Shown here piece by piece: positions 1 through 6,643 of a DNA stretch of 6,654 bases. Both the position numbers and the translations under genes were made by a program. This stretch comes from Candidatus Omnitrophota bacterium (lineage in GTDB: Bacteria > Omnitrophota > Gorgyraeia > 2-01-FULL-45-10), in NCBI GenBank assembly GCA_026387115.1, contig JAPLMI010000216.1:1-6654 (forward strand). Direction: 5' to 3'. Within the stretch, counting starts at the first letter, position 1; each line of letters opens with the position of its first letter. The notes under the pieces were generated by a model. It worked only from the letters and a program-made list of their open reading frames with translations. It made no database searches and had not been told where the DNA came from.

Positions 1-884
1 GGAAGGCGGGATTCAAAATCCGCCATTTCGGCGACATTCTTGTCGCGAAGCTCAAAGACGAGTACGGCGCCATCGTTGACAAGGTGCAGGTTACTATTTA
101 TACGGACGAGAAGGATGTTTTGAAGATGCTTCCGGAGGCAAAAAAGGTTTACGATGCGAGAGACGCCAGGATTTCGGGAATGACAGACGAGTCTGTAGAT
201 ACGTTCTATAGCTGCACTTTGTGCCAGAGCTTCGCGCCCGACCACGTCTGCGTGGTGAGCCCGGAAAGGCTCGGACTCTGCGGCGCGTATTCATGGCTTG
301 ACGCGAGAGCGGCGCACGAGATTACGCCGACGGGCGGGAATCAGCCGATAAAGAAGGGCAAAGCGATCGATCCCGTAAAAGGCGTCTGGGAGGGCATAAA
401 TCAGTTCGTCCATAACTCCAGCCACCAGAAGACCGCGCGCATGACCGTCTACTCATTAATGGACGCGCCGATGACGTCATGCGGATGCTTCGAGTGTATC
501 GTGGCGATCGTGCCGGAGGCGAATGGCGTAATGGTTGTAAACAGGGAATATTCAGGAGAGACGCCCGCAGGAATGAAGTTCACGACACTCGCCAGTTCGG
601 TCGGCGGCGGCGCTCAGACGCCCGGATTTTTGGGCGTCGGGAGGCTCTATATAACAAGTAAAAAATTTATATCGGCTGAGGGTGGGTTAAAACGCGTTGT
701 TTGGATGCCGAAGGAATTGAAAGAGGCGCTCGCGGATAAGCTGAAAGAGCGCTCGAAAGAGCTCGGGCTTCCGGATTTATTCGATAAGATCGCGGACGAG
801 ACGATAGCGACGGACGCCGCGGCGCTCGTCGCGTATCTCGGGCAGGTAAAACATCCGGCTCTCTCGATGGATCAGCTGGTATAG
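1..884 (+). CDS. acsB: Acetyl-CoA synthase (CODH/ACS beta subunit), C-terminal part, 5' end outside the window
   Basis: AcsB makes acetyl-CoA from CO, a corrinoid-bound methyl group and CoA at the nickel-containing A-cluster. The reading frame is already open at base 3 and runs to TAG at 882-884, giving about 293 residues, so the gene starts upstream. The GTG at 84 is only an internal Val codon. All A-cluster ligands are visible: Cys codons at 213, 222, 249 and 279 form C-x2-C-x8-C-x9-C, which binds the [4Fe-4S] cubane, and Cys-Gly-Cys at 480-488 holds the distal nickel. The second Cys (222) should also bridge to the proximal nickel. The 86-residue distance from that Cys to the CGC motif equals the distance between Cys509 and Cys595 of the Moorella enzyme, and the tail after CGC is also of matching length. 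The fragment thus corresponds to roughly residues 436-729, the whole A-cluster domain. It looks intact and functional. The CODH gene acsA probably lies upstream, but this is inference. Confidence 0.97.
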   Translation, partial: KAGFKIRHFGDILVAKLKDEYGAIVDKVQVTIYTDEKDVLKMLPEAKKVYDARDARISGMTDESVDTFYSCTLCQSFAPDHVCVVSPERLGLCGAYSWLDARAAHEITPTGGNQPIKKGKAIDPVKGVWEGINQFVHNSSHQKTARMTVYSLMDAPMTSCGCFECIVAIVPEANGVMVVNREYSGETPAGMKFTTLASSVGGGAQTPGFLGVGRLYITSKKFISAEGGLKRVVWMPKELKEALADKLKERSKELGLPDLFDKIADETIATDAAALVAYLGQVKHPALSMDQLV

Positions 885-1066
885 GGGGGGGGTAAAATTT
901 TTCGATACAGTAGAATGTGCTGTGTCGAGTGGTTCGCAGGGACGCTCGGCCGCTCCACGGGAGGCGAGACTGGAATTGCAAAAGGATTTTGTAAACGGCG
1001 AAAAATTAGGCGAAGCCCCCTGGCCTGGCGGACATTTATGGGGCAAAGGAAAGGAACTGAATAGAG
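885..1066 (+). other. Intergenic gap between acsB and acsC, structured, no recognised gene
   Basis: This is the only sizeable gap in the cluster (182 bases). It begins with a run of nine G (884-892, the first being the last base of the acsB stop), followed by a short A/T block and a 10-bp hairpin. A purine-rich stretch at 1046-1055 (AAAGGAAAGG type) is a plausible ribosome binding site for acsC. I could not find a convincing promoter; TTGCAA at 976-981 has no good -10 partner. Two forward frames stay open across most of the gap. One runs from ATG 915 to TAG 1062 (49 residues, rich in Arg and Lys). The other is open from 850 to TAA 1093, without an ATG, and has a more protein-like composition. 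I recognise neither product, so the gap is not called as coding. It may hold a decayed gene, a repeat copy or a leader that adjusts acsC expression. Confidence 0.6.
901..929 (+). other. Hairpin (10-bp stem, 9-base loop) downstream of acsB
   Basis: Bases 901-910 (TTCGATACAG) pair with 920-929 (CTGTGTCGAG) to form a 10-bp stem with two G-T wobbles and a 9-base loop. It starts 16 bases after the acsB stop codon. No T run follows, so it is not a standard intrinsic terminator. It could protect the 3' end of an acsB transcript, act as a partial terminator or be part of a dispersed repeat. A second, smaller imperfect hairpin can be drawn at 951-966 (CGCTCC with GGAGGCG, loop ACG, one bulged G). The pairing is seen directly; the function is unknown. 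Confidence 0.4.
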
Positions 1067-2401
1067 ATGGCGTTATCGGGATTGGACATATATAAATTAT
1101 TGCCGAAGACGAACTGCAGGGACTGCGGGTTCTCGACGTGCCTGGCGTTCGCGATGGCGCTTGCCCAGAAGAAGGCCTCTCTTGACAAGTGCCCGCACGT
1201 AACGGACAGCGCCCGCGAGGCGCTTGAGAGCGCGAGTCAGCCTCCGATCAAGCTCGTTACAATCGGAAAAGGCGAGAGTAGGATCGAGATCGGTAATGAG
1301 ACGGTAATGTATCGGCACGAGCAGAAGTTCTATCATCCCACAGCGATAGGGATTTTGGTCGAAGATACGCTTATTGAAGCGGAAATCGCAAAAACCATAT
1401 CTGAGATTAACGGCCTGCATTTCGAAAGGGTAGGCCAAACGATAGGGGTGAATCTGGTCTGTATCAAGAATTCATCGAAGACGGCGGATAAATTCCTGGC
1501 CGCAGTCTGCAGGGTCGCCTCGGCGACCAAGTTGAATCTCGCGCTCTCTTCATCCGATGGCGCTAGCGTATCCGCAGGCCTTGCAATAATTAAAGATAGA
1601 AGGCCCTTGGTTATTTGCGAAGACCAGGATGCAATAGATGATTTTATCAATACGGCTTTAGAATATAACGTACCGCTCGCCGTAACATCTTCGACCCTGG
1701 ACGAGGCGTCAGAGCTTACCGCCAAGGCGAAAAAGCTGGGCCTTGAGGAGCTGGTAATAAACATTAAGGCAAAAGGAATAGCCTCGCGTATTCAGGACTT
1801 CACTTTCGCAAGGCGCGCCGCGCTCAGGAAAAACATAAGGACGGTCGGATATCCCGTGATGGCCTTTACGGATTCCGGCGAATCGCCGCAGGAGCTTGCC
1901 GAAGCGGTCTCCTATGTCCTTAAGTACGCGGGGCTCGTGATCGTAAAGAATACAAAGAAAGAATTTATATTTCCGCTGTTAGTGGCGAGGCAGGATGTGT
2001 ATCAGGACCCGCAGAAACCGGTCCAGGTCGAGCCGAAGATATACGAGATAGGCAAGGTCACGAAAGACTCGCCGCTCCTCGTCACGACCAATTTCTCGAT
2101 AACGTACTTCACGGTGGCGGGCGAGGTCGAATCGAGCAAAGTCCCGTCGAGGATCCTCTGCTGCGACGCGGAAGGCATGTCGGTCCTTACCGCCTGGGCC
2201 GCCGAGAAGTTTACGGCGGAGACGATAGCCGACACATTGGATAAGAGCGGAATAAAAGATATGATTTCGCATAAAAGAGTCATCATACCGGGATATGTCT
2301 CTGTCCTAAGCGGAAAGCTGGAAGAGGTTTCCGGTTGGCAAGTCGCCGTCGGCCCGCGCGAAGCGTCCGGGATACCGAATTATCTAAGGGGACTGAGGTA
2401 G
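1067..2401 (+). CDS. acsC: Corrinoid iron-sulfur protein, large (alpha/gamma) subunit
   Basis: This subunit carries the cobamide that accepts the methyl group from AcsE and hands it to the A-cluster of AcsB, working in the cytoplasm as a heterodimer with AcsD. The 444-residue product is close to the Moorella subunit (about 446). Residues 17, 20, 25 and 42 form the C-x2-C-x4-C-x16-C motif of the N-terminal [4Fe-4S] domain, which passes electrons to cobalt during reductive activation. A TIM-barrel-like middle follows, from about 60 to 320. The C-terminal corrinoid-binding domain begins near residue 330 and includes the TTNFSITYF stretch (340-348) and the terminal GPREASGIPNYLR block (429-441), both typical of the family. 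The ATG at 1067 is preceded by a purine-rich ribosome binding site about 11 bases away and places the first Cys at residue 17, as in the family. The stop lies immediately before acsV, which suggests co-transcription. Confidence 0.97.
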   Translation: MALSGLDIYKLLPKTNCRDCGFSTCLAFAMALAQKKASLDKCPHVTDSAREALESASQPPIKLVTIGKGESRIEIGNETVMYRHEQKFYHPTAIGILVEDTLIEAEIAKTISEINGLHFERVGQTIGVNLVCIKNSSKTADKFLAAVCRVASATKLNLALSSSDGASVSAGLAIIKDRRPLVICEDQDAIDDFINTALEYNVPLAVTSSTLDEASELTAKAKKLGLEELVINIKAKGIASRIQDFTFARRAALRKNIRTVGYPVMAFTDSGESPQELAEAVSYVLKYAGLVIVKNTKKEFIFPLLVARQDVYQDPQKPVQVEPKIYEIGKVTKDSPLLVTTNFSITYFTVAGEVESSKVPSRILCCDAEGMSVLTAWAAEKFTAETIADTLDKSGIKDMISHKRVIIPGYVSVLSGKLEEVSGWQVAVGPREASGIPNYLRGLR

Positions 2402-2420
2402 GGTGCAGGGTATAAGAAAA

Positions 2421-4259
2421 ATGCAGGAATATACGGTAAAATTCAAGCCACAGAATAAGGTGATAAGCGTCGCGAGGGGGACGGACCTGTTGACGGCCGC
2501 CATCAAGAGCGGGATAGTCCTCAATGCGTCGTGCGGCGGTGAGGGGCTGTGCGGCAAGTGCAAGGTCATCATCAACCGCAAAGAAGTTCTGGCCTGCGAG
2601 ACGATCATCGAAGGCGATCTGGACGTAATAGTTCCGAAAGAATCCGCCCAGGAGCATTTGATTTTAAGCCACGAAGCCGAGGAATTTACAAAAGGCGCTG
2701 GTTTTGAAAGAGAGAATGCATACCCCTTTTCACCGCTTGTAAGAAAGATATACCTTGAGCTCTCGCGGCCGACGCCGGATGACAATTCGAGCGATCTTGA
2801 GAGGATAACGGACGAACTGGCGAAGAAGGTTGAGGGCTTGAGCCTGTCAATAAAACTTGGCAATGTAAAACATCTCGGCGAAGTGCTTCGTGACAGCGAT
2901 TTCAAGGTAACGGTAACCGTCGGTTATAAGGATGACAGCGTAGAGATACTGGCTATTGAGCCGGGGAATACCTCTTTATCAAATTACGGCCTGGCATTCG
3001 ACATCGGAACGACGACCATTGCGGGGCAGCTGGTGGACCTGAATAAAAAGAATATACTGGGCACCAGGATCGCGTTCAATAAGCAGGCGAGCTACGGCGC
3101 CGATATCATAACAAGAATAATTTATGCTTCGGAGCCCAAGGGTTTAAAGGTGCTTAACGAGTCGGTTCTCGAGAACATCAATGAGATCGTTGAGGATCTT
3201 TGCGTATCCCAAAATGTGCAAGTCGGCGAAGTGAATGGCGTAAGCTTTGCCGGGAATATGACGATGATGCACCTGCTTCTAAAAATAGACCCGACGAATA
3301 TAAGGAAGGCGCCGTATATTCCGACAGCAGCCTTTTTTCCGGCCACAAGCCTGTCTGAGGTCGGCGTAGAGGCAAACCCGAAGGGGCTGGCGTCAATTTT
3401 ACCTGGAGTGACGACGTATATCGGCGGCGATATCGTAGCGGGTGTGCTGGCGTGCGGCCTTGCGGATAATGATGAGCTTTCACTTTTGATCGACATCGGG
3501 ACCAACGGCGAGATAGTCCTGGGTAATTCTGAGTGGATGATGGGTACGGCCGCAAGCGCGGGCCCCGCATTCGAAGGAAGCGGGCTCATCTGCGGCATGA
3601 AGGCGACGGCGGGCGCGATCCAGAAGGTCAGGATAGGGAAATCCCTCAAGATAACGCTTGATACGATAGGCGGCGGCAAGCCGAAGGGGATCTGCGGCTC
3701 CGGTTATATCGACCTGTTATGCGAGATGCTAAAATCTGGTATTATCGGCAAGAACGGAAAGTTCGATCGTGACAAGAAGACCGACAGTCTCCGAAAGACG
3801 GCCGCCGGCTATGAATTTGTTATTGCATCCGGGGCGGAATCCGATACGGGCAAAGATATAACGATCGACGAAGATGATATCGAAAACCTGAAGCGCTCGA
3901 AGGGCGCGATCTACAGCGCGATAATCGCGCTCACTAATAAGGTCGGGAAGAATATCTCGGAAGTGAGGAAGATGTACATTGCCGGCGGTTTCGGCAATTA
4001 CCTTAATATAGAGAACGCTATTTACATCGGGTTATTGCCGGATACCGACAGGAACGTTTATCAATTTGTCGGCAATTCGTCGCTGGCGGGGGCGCGTATG
4101 TCGTTATTTTCCCATGAGGCGTTCAAAAGGGCGTTCGAGATACACAAGAAGATAACGTATCTCGACCTCAGCACAGAGCCGAATTACATGGATGAGTACG
4201 TCGCGGCTTTATTCTTTCCGCATACGGACATAAGGAGGTTTCCATCGGTACAATTATAG
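2421..4259 (+). CDS. acsV: Corrinoid protein reductive activator (RACo-type, [2Fe-2S] ferredoxin plus ASKHA-like ATPase, DUF4445 family)
   Basis: RACo-type activators use ATP to drive electron transfer from a [2Fe-2S] cluster to corrinoid protein inactivated as Co(II), restoring Co(I). The product is 612 residues from ATG 2421. Cys38, 44, 47 and 59 give the plant-ferredoxin-like C-x5-C-x2-C-x11-C motif. A linker and middle region follow, to about 188. The ATPase domain shows the phosphate-1 loop DIGTTT (194-199), a second phosphate loop IDIGTNGE (357-364), the GICGSGYIDLL segment (423-433) and the adenosine-site AGGFG (521-525). The tail FPHTDIRRFPSV resembles the usual family ending. A GTG at 2403, one base after the acsC stop, would add six residues. 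I prefer ATG 2421 because the ferredoxin beta-strand starts directly after it, but GTG 2403 sits behind GAGG and cannot be excluded. The 3' end holds the ribosome binding site and start of the next gene. Confidence 0.95.
   Translation: MQEYTVKFKPQNKVISVARGTDLLTAAIKSGIVLNASCGGEGLCGKCKVIINRKEVLACETIIEGDLDVIVPKESAQEHLILSHEAEEFTKGAGFERENAYPFSPLVRKIYLELSRPTPDDNSSDLERITDELAKKVEGLSLSIKLGNVKHLGEVLRDSDFKVTVTVGYKDDSVEILAIEPGNTSLSNYGLAFDIGTTTIAGQLVDLNKKNILGTRIAFNKQASYGADIITRIIYASEPKGLKVLNESVLENINEIVEDLCVSQNVQVGEVNGVSFAGNMTMMHLLLKIDPTNIRKAPYIPTAAFFPATSLSEVGVEANPKGLASILPGVTTYIGGDIVAGVLACGLADNDELSLLIDIGTNGEIVLGNSEWMMGTAASAGPAFEGSGLICGMKATAGAIQKVRIGKSLKITLDTIGGGKPKGICGSGYIDLLCEMLKSGIIGKNGKFDRDKKTDSLRKTAAGYEFVIASGAESDTGKDITIDEDDIENLKRSKGAIYSAIIALTNKVGKNISEVRKMYIAGGFGNYLNIENAIYIGLLPDTDRNVYQFVGNSSLAGARMSLFSHEAFKRAFEIHKKITYLDLSTEPNYMDEYVAALFFPHTDIRRFPSVQL
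4232..4238 (+). promoter_or_regulatory. Strong Shine-Dalgarno sequence for acsF, inside acsV
   Basis: AAGGAGG lies inside the acsV coding sequence, over the codons for the Ile-Arg-Arg part of its tail. Five bases separate it from ATC 4244, which is the best start for acsF. It is the most complete ribosome binding site in the window and is the main reason for placing the acsF start at a non-standard codon. Confidence 0.75.
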
Positions 4260-5017
4260 CCGTTAACGGTAAAGGCGGCACGGGGAAGACGACGATAGCT
4301 TCTTTCGTAGTCGCGCACCTCATATATAAAAGAGCCGGTTCGGTGGTAGCTATCGACGCCGACCCGAATTCATGTTTTGCCGAAGCGCTCGGCGTAAAGA
4401 ACGCCGGGACGATAGTAGGAATTTGCGAAGAGATATCGAAGAATATGGACAAGATCCCAGGCGGCATGACCAAAGATCGCTACATCGAGATGGAGGTCCA
4501 GGAATCGGTAATCGAAGAGAAGAACTTCGACCTTCTGGTGATGGGCCGTCCCGAGGGGCCTGGCTGCTATTGTTATGTCAACAATCTTTTACGCGGCATC
4601 ATAGAAAAGATCACTTCAAGTTACGACTACGTCGTGATAGATAACGCGGCGGGGATGGAGCATATATCCAGAAGGACAGTCGGGGTTCTTAATAAGCTCG
4701 TCGTCGTTAGCGACTATTCGGTGACAGGTGTGCGCGCGGCGAAAAAAATATACGAACTCGCTATAGAGCTCGGAATCAAAATAGGCGCTGCGTACCTGAT
4801 CATCAACAAGATCACCGGGCCGGCCTCGTCGCTGAAAGACGAGATCCAGAAATCGGGCCTTGATCTTATCGGTGAAATACCTTATAGCGAGGACCTCGTA
4901 AGATGGAATATTTCAAACAGGCCGATATTTGAATTTAAGAATCAGATGATCGACGAGAAGGTCGCCGCGGTAGTGGAGAAACTTAAGGGTGAGAAATATG
5001 CCGGTAGAGTTAATTAA
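4244..5017 (+). CDS. acsF: CooC/AcsF-type nickel-insertion ATPase (MinD/ArsA-like P-loop protein), apparent ATC start
   Basis: CooC-family ATPases deliver nickel to carbon monoxide dehydrogenase, and AcsF delivers it to the A-cluster of acetyl-CoA synthase. The location between acsV and acsD favours the AcsF role, though CODH maturation remains possible. From ATC 4244 the product has 257 residues. The deviant Walker A motif GKGGTGKTT is at 9-17, with the signature Lys10 and the P-loop Lys15. A DAD switch segment is at 38-40 and the Walker B-like VVIDNAAGMEH follows, with Asp133. A Cys-x-Cys motif (Cys108, Cys110) matches the metal-binding dimer-interface motif of CooC1 (Cys112 and Cys114 in Carboxydothermus). 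The first GTG in frame, at 4343, would remove the whole Walker A and cannot be the functional start. The frame is open upstream only to TGA 4193 and has no ATG, GTG or TTG there. With this start the gene overlaps acsV by 16 bases. Confidence 0.9.
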   Translation: MGTIIAVNGKGGTGKTTIASFVVAHLIYKRAGSVVAIDADPNSCFAEALGVKNAGTIVGICEEISKNMDKIPGGMTKDRYIEMEVQESVIEEKNFDLLVMGRPEGPGCYCYVNNLLRGIIEKITSSYDYVVIDNAAGMEHISRRTVGVLNKLVVVSDYSVTGVRAAKKIYELAIELGIKIGAAYLIINKITGPASSLKDEIQKSGLDLIGEIPYSEDLVRWNISNRPIFEFKNQMIDEKVAAVVEKLKGEKYAGRVN

Positions 5018-5858
5018 GGAAAAATACAGCGGCGCGATAAACACAATGGAGATCGGAAAGGGCGCCGGTGCCGTTAAGATAGGCGGCGAAACGACATTGC
5101 CGTTTTTGTTCGAAGAAGGCGCAATGCCGAACAAGCCCATCGTGGCGCTGGAGATCCTCGATACCGATCCGCCCGGCCGTCCGGCCGATTGCGGCGTAAC
5201 TCTTTTATGCGTACGGCTCGCAGGTATTCATCCGGATAACGGCAATAAGTCAGCGGATGACGCCGTTAAAAGCTTGAAGTCGATAGCCGCGGGCGCCGGT
5301 ATGCCGCTGGTCATTACAGGATGCGGGGACGCCGAAAAGGACAACGAGGTTTTGCCGAAGGTGAGCCAGGCGTTCAGGGGCGAAAACTGCTTATTCGGGA
5401 TCGCGACGCAGAATAATTATAAAACCCTCGCCGCGACCTGCCTGGCTGACGGGCATTCGATAATAGCGGAATCGCCGATCGATATCAATATCGCGAAGCA
5501 GGTGAACATACTGATAAGCGACATGGGATTTGACCCGAAGAGGATAGTGATGCACCCGACGACGACATCTCTCGGATACGGCATGGAATACGTCTATTCA
5601 ATAATGGAGCGCGCGAGGCTCGCGGCGTTCGTCGGAGACAGGATGCTCGCGATGCCGTTCATACTCTTCATCGGACAGGAAGTCTGGAAGACGAAAGAAG
5701 CGAAAGAGGCCGGCGAGATTCAGGGCATAAATTGGGAGATCTCGACATCCGTATCGATGCTGCAGGCGGGCGCGGATCTTCTTGTTATGAGGCACCCCGA
5801 AGCCGCCCGCGGTATAGTCAAATATATTGACGAGATGATGAAAGGGGCGAAGCCGTGA
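4998..5858 (+). CDS. acsD: Corrinoid iron-sulfur protein, small (beta/delta) subunit
   Basis: AcsD is the TIM-barrel partner of AcsC; together they form the methyl carrier between AcsE and AcsB. ATG 4998 gives 286 residues beginning MPVELIKEKYSG. AAGG at 4985-4988 lies 9 bases upstream. GTG 4989 would add three residues but has a poorer fit. Family blocks seen are GGETTLPF (29-36), the GCGDAEKDNEVL segment (108-119), SPIDINIAKQVNIL (159-172), LGYGMEYVYSIMER (192-205) and the end block QAGADLLVMRHPEA (256-269). The subunit is shorter than the roughly 320 residues I recall for Moorella. The loss seems to fall around residues 55-68 and again around 230-244, in regions that look like loops. The gene overlaps the end of acsF by 20 bases, and its stop overlaps the acsE start, so translation is probably coupled to keep subunit amounts matched. 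Confidence 0.96.
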   Translation: MPVELIKEKYSGAINTMEIGKGAGAVKIGGETTLPFLFEEGAMPNKPIVALEILDTDPPGRPADCGVTLLCVRLAGIHPDNGNKSADDAVKSLKSIAAGAGMPLVITGCGDAEKDNEVLPKVSQAFRGENCLFGIATQNNYKTLAATCLADGHSIIAESPIDINIAKQVNILISDMGFDPKRIVMHPTTTSLGYGMEYVYSIMERARLAAFVGDRMLAMPFILFIGQEVWKTKEAKEAGEIQGINWEISTSVSMLQAGADLLVMRHPEAARGIVKYIDEMMKGAKP

Positions 5859-6643
5859 TCATGATCGGTGAGCTTATTAACGGAATGTTCAAGGACGTCG
5901 GCCGGGCTATAATTGACAAGGAAGCGGACGTTATCCAGCATCTTGCCGAGGACCAGGTCAGGGCAGGCGCAAGTGTCTTGGATGTGAATACCGGGCCTTA
6001 TTCAAAAAATCCCAAAGACGATATGAAATGGCTTATCGAGTCGATACAGAAAGTCGTCGACGTCAGCCTCGCGCTGGATTCCACAAAGCCGGATGTCATT
6101 GAGGAGGGGCTGAAGCTTGTGAAGAAAAGAGCCATAATCAATTCCACCAACGCCGATGAGGCGAAGATGGAAGCGATATTCGGACTTGCGAAGAAATACA
6201 ATGCGCAGGTTATCGCGCTTGCGATGGACAAGTCCGGCGTGCCGAATAACAGCCAGAAGAGGCTGGAGCTTGCGGCGACGATAGTCGCCAAGGCGATCGA
6301 TTTCGGCATAGGGCCTGAGGACCTCTTTCTCGATCCGATAGTGCTTCCCGTCAACGTCGCCCAGGCTCAAGGCCGCGAGGTGCTCGAATCGATCAGGGAG
6401 TTCAGGCTTTTAAGCGATCCGGCGCCTAATACGACGATCGGGCTGTCGAACGTGTCTCAGGGCACGAAGCACCGATCGCTCGTCAACCGGACGTTCCTTG
6501 TGATGGCAGTCGCGAACGGCCTTACATCGGCGATCCTGGATCCTCTCGACAAGGACCTGGTCGACGCGATGATCGCGGCGGAATTGATTTTGAATAAGAA
6601 TATCTACTGCGATTCGTTTCTGGACGCATACAGAAAGAGGTGA
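5855..6643 (+). CDS. acsE: 5-methyltetrahydrofolate:corrinoid iron-sulfur protein methyltransferase
   Basis: AcsE transfers the methyl group of 5-methyl-tetrahydrofolate to the Co(I) of AcsC/AcsD, linking the methyl branch to acetyl-CoA synthesis. The 262-residue product has the length I recall for the Moorella enzyme, and key residues keep the same numbers: Asp75 in LALDSTKP, Asn96 in INSTN, Asp160 in FLDPIVLP and Asn199 in GLSNVSQ. Asn199 is the residue linked to protonation of the pterin in the known enzyme, and the others line the folate pocket. The start is GTG 5855, which overlaps the acsD stop as GTGA; it gives a first strand of standard length, whereas ATG 5861 would trim two residues. 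An oddity is GELING at residues 5-10, where the family normally has GERING. The gene ends with TGA just before a short T run, without a visible hairpin. Confidence 0.97.
   Translation: MIMIGELINGMFKDVGRAIIDKEADVIQHLAEDQVRAGASVLDVNTGPYSKNPKDDMKWLIESIQKVVDVSLALDSTKPDVIEEGLKLVKKRAIINSTNADEAKMEAIFGLAKKYNAQVIALAMDKSGVPNNSQKRLELAATIVAKAIDFGIGPEDLFLDPIVLPVNVAQAQGREVLESIREFRLLSDPAPNTTIGLSNVSQGTKHRSLVNRTFLVMAVANGLTSAILDPLDKDLVDAMIAAELILNKNIYCDSFLDAYRKR

Noticed and set aside
84..884. GTG 84 as the start of a separate 266-residue gene
   Set aside because: The frame is open upstream to the window edge and the upstream residues continue the AcsB sequence, so this is an internal codon of a gene that starts outside the window.
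884..930. Intrinsic terminator after acsB
   Set aside because: The hairpin is followed by TGGTTCGC rather than a T run; the T-rich block precedes the stem instead.
976..1007. Promoter for acsC with TTGCAA as -35
   Set aside because: At 16-18 bases downstream there is no sequence close to TATAAT, so the match is not better than chance.
777..1046. Minus-strand open frames across the acsB end and the gap
   Set aside because: They overlap the strongly supported acsB on the opposite strand, have no family features and resemble the other antisense shadow frames of this GC-rich third-position region.
915..1064. 49-residue ATG reading frame in the acsB/acsC gap
   Set aside because: No ribosome binding site upstream, a composition rich in Arg, Lys and Trp, and no recognised motif. 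It looks like chance translation of a spacer.
4232..4259. Programmed frameshift joining acsV to acsF as a fusion, stimulated by the internal AAGGAGG
   Set aside because: The acsV frame ends with what looks like its normal tail, and the AAGGAGG spacing to ATC fits ordinary initiation. No obvious slippery run is seen. Not excluded, but less simple.
4343..5017. GTG 4343 as the start of the nickel ATPase
   Set aside because: This would remove the complete Walker A motif, which is perfectly encoded just upstream in the same frame and preceded by a strong ribosome binding site.
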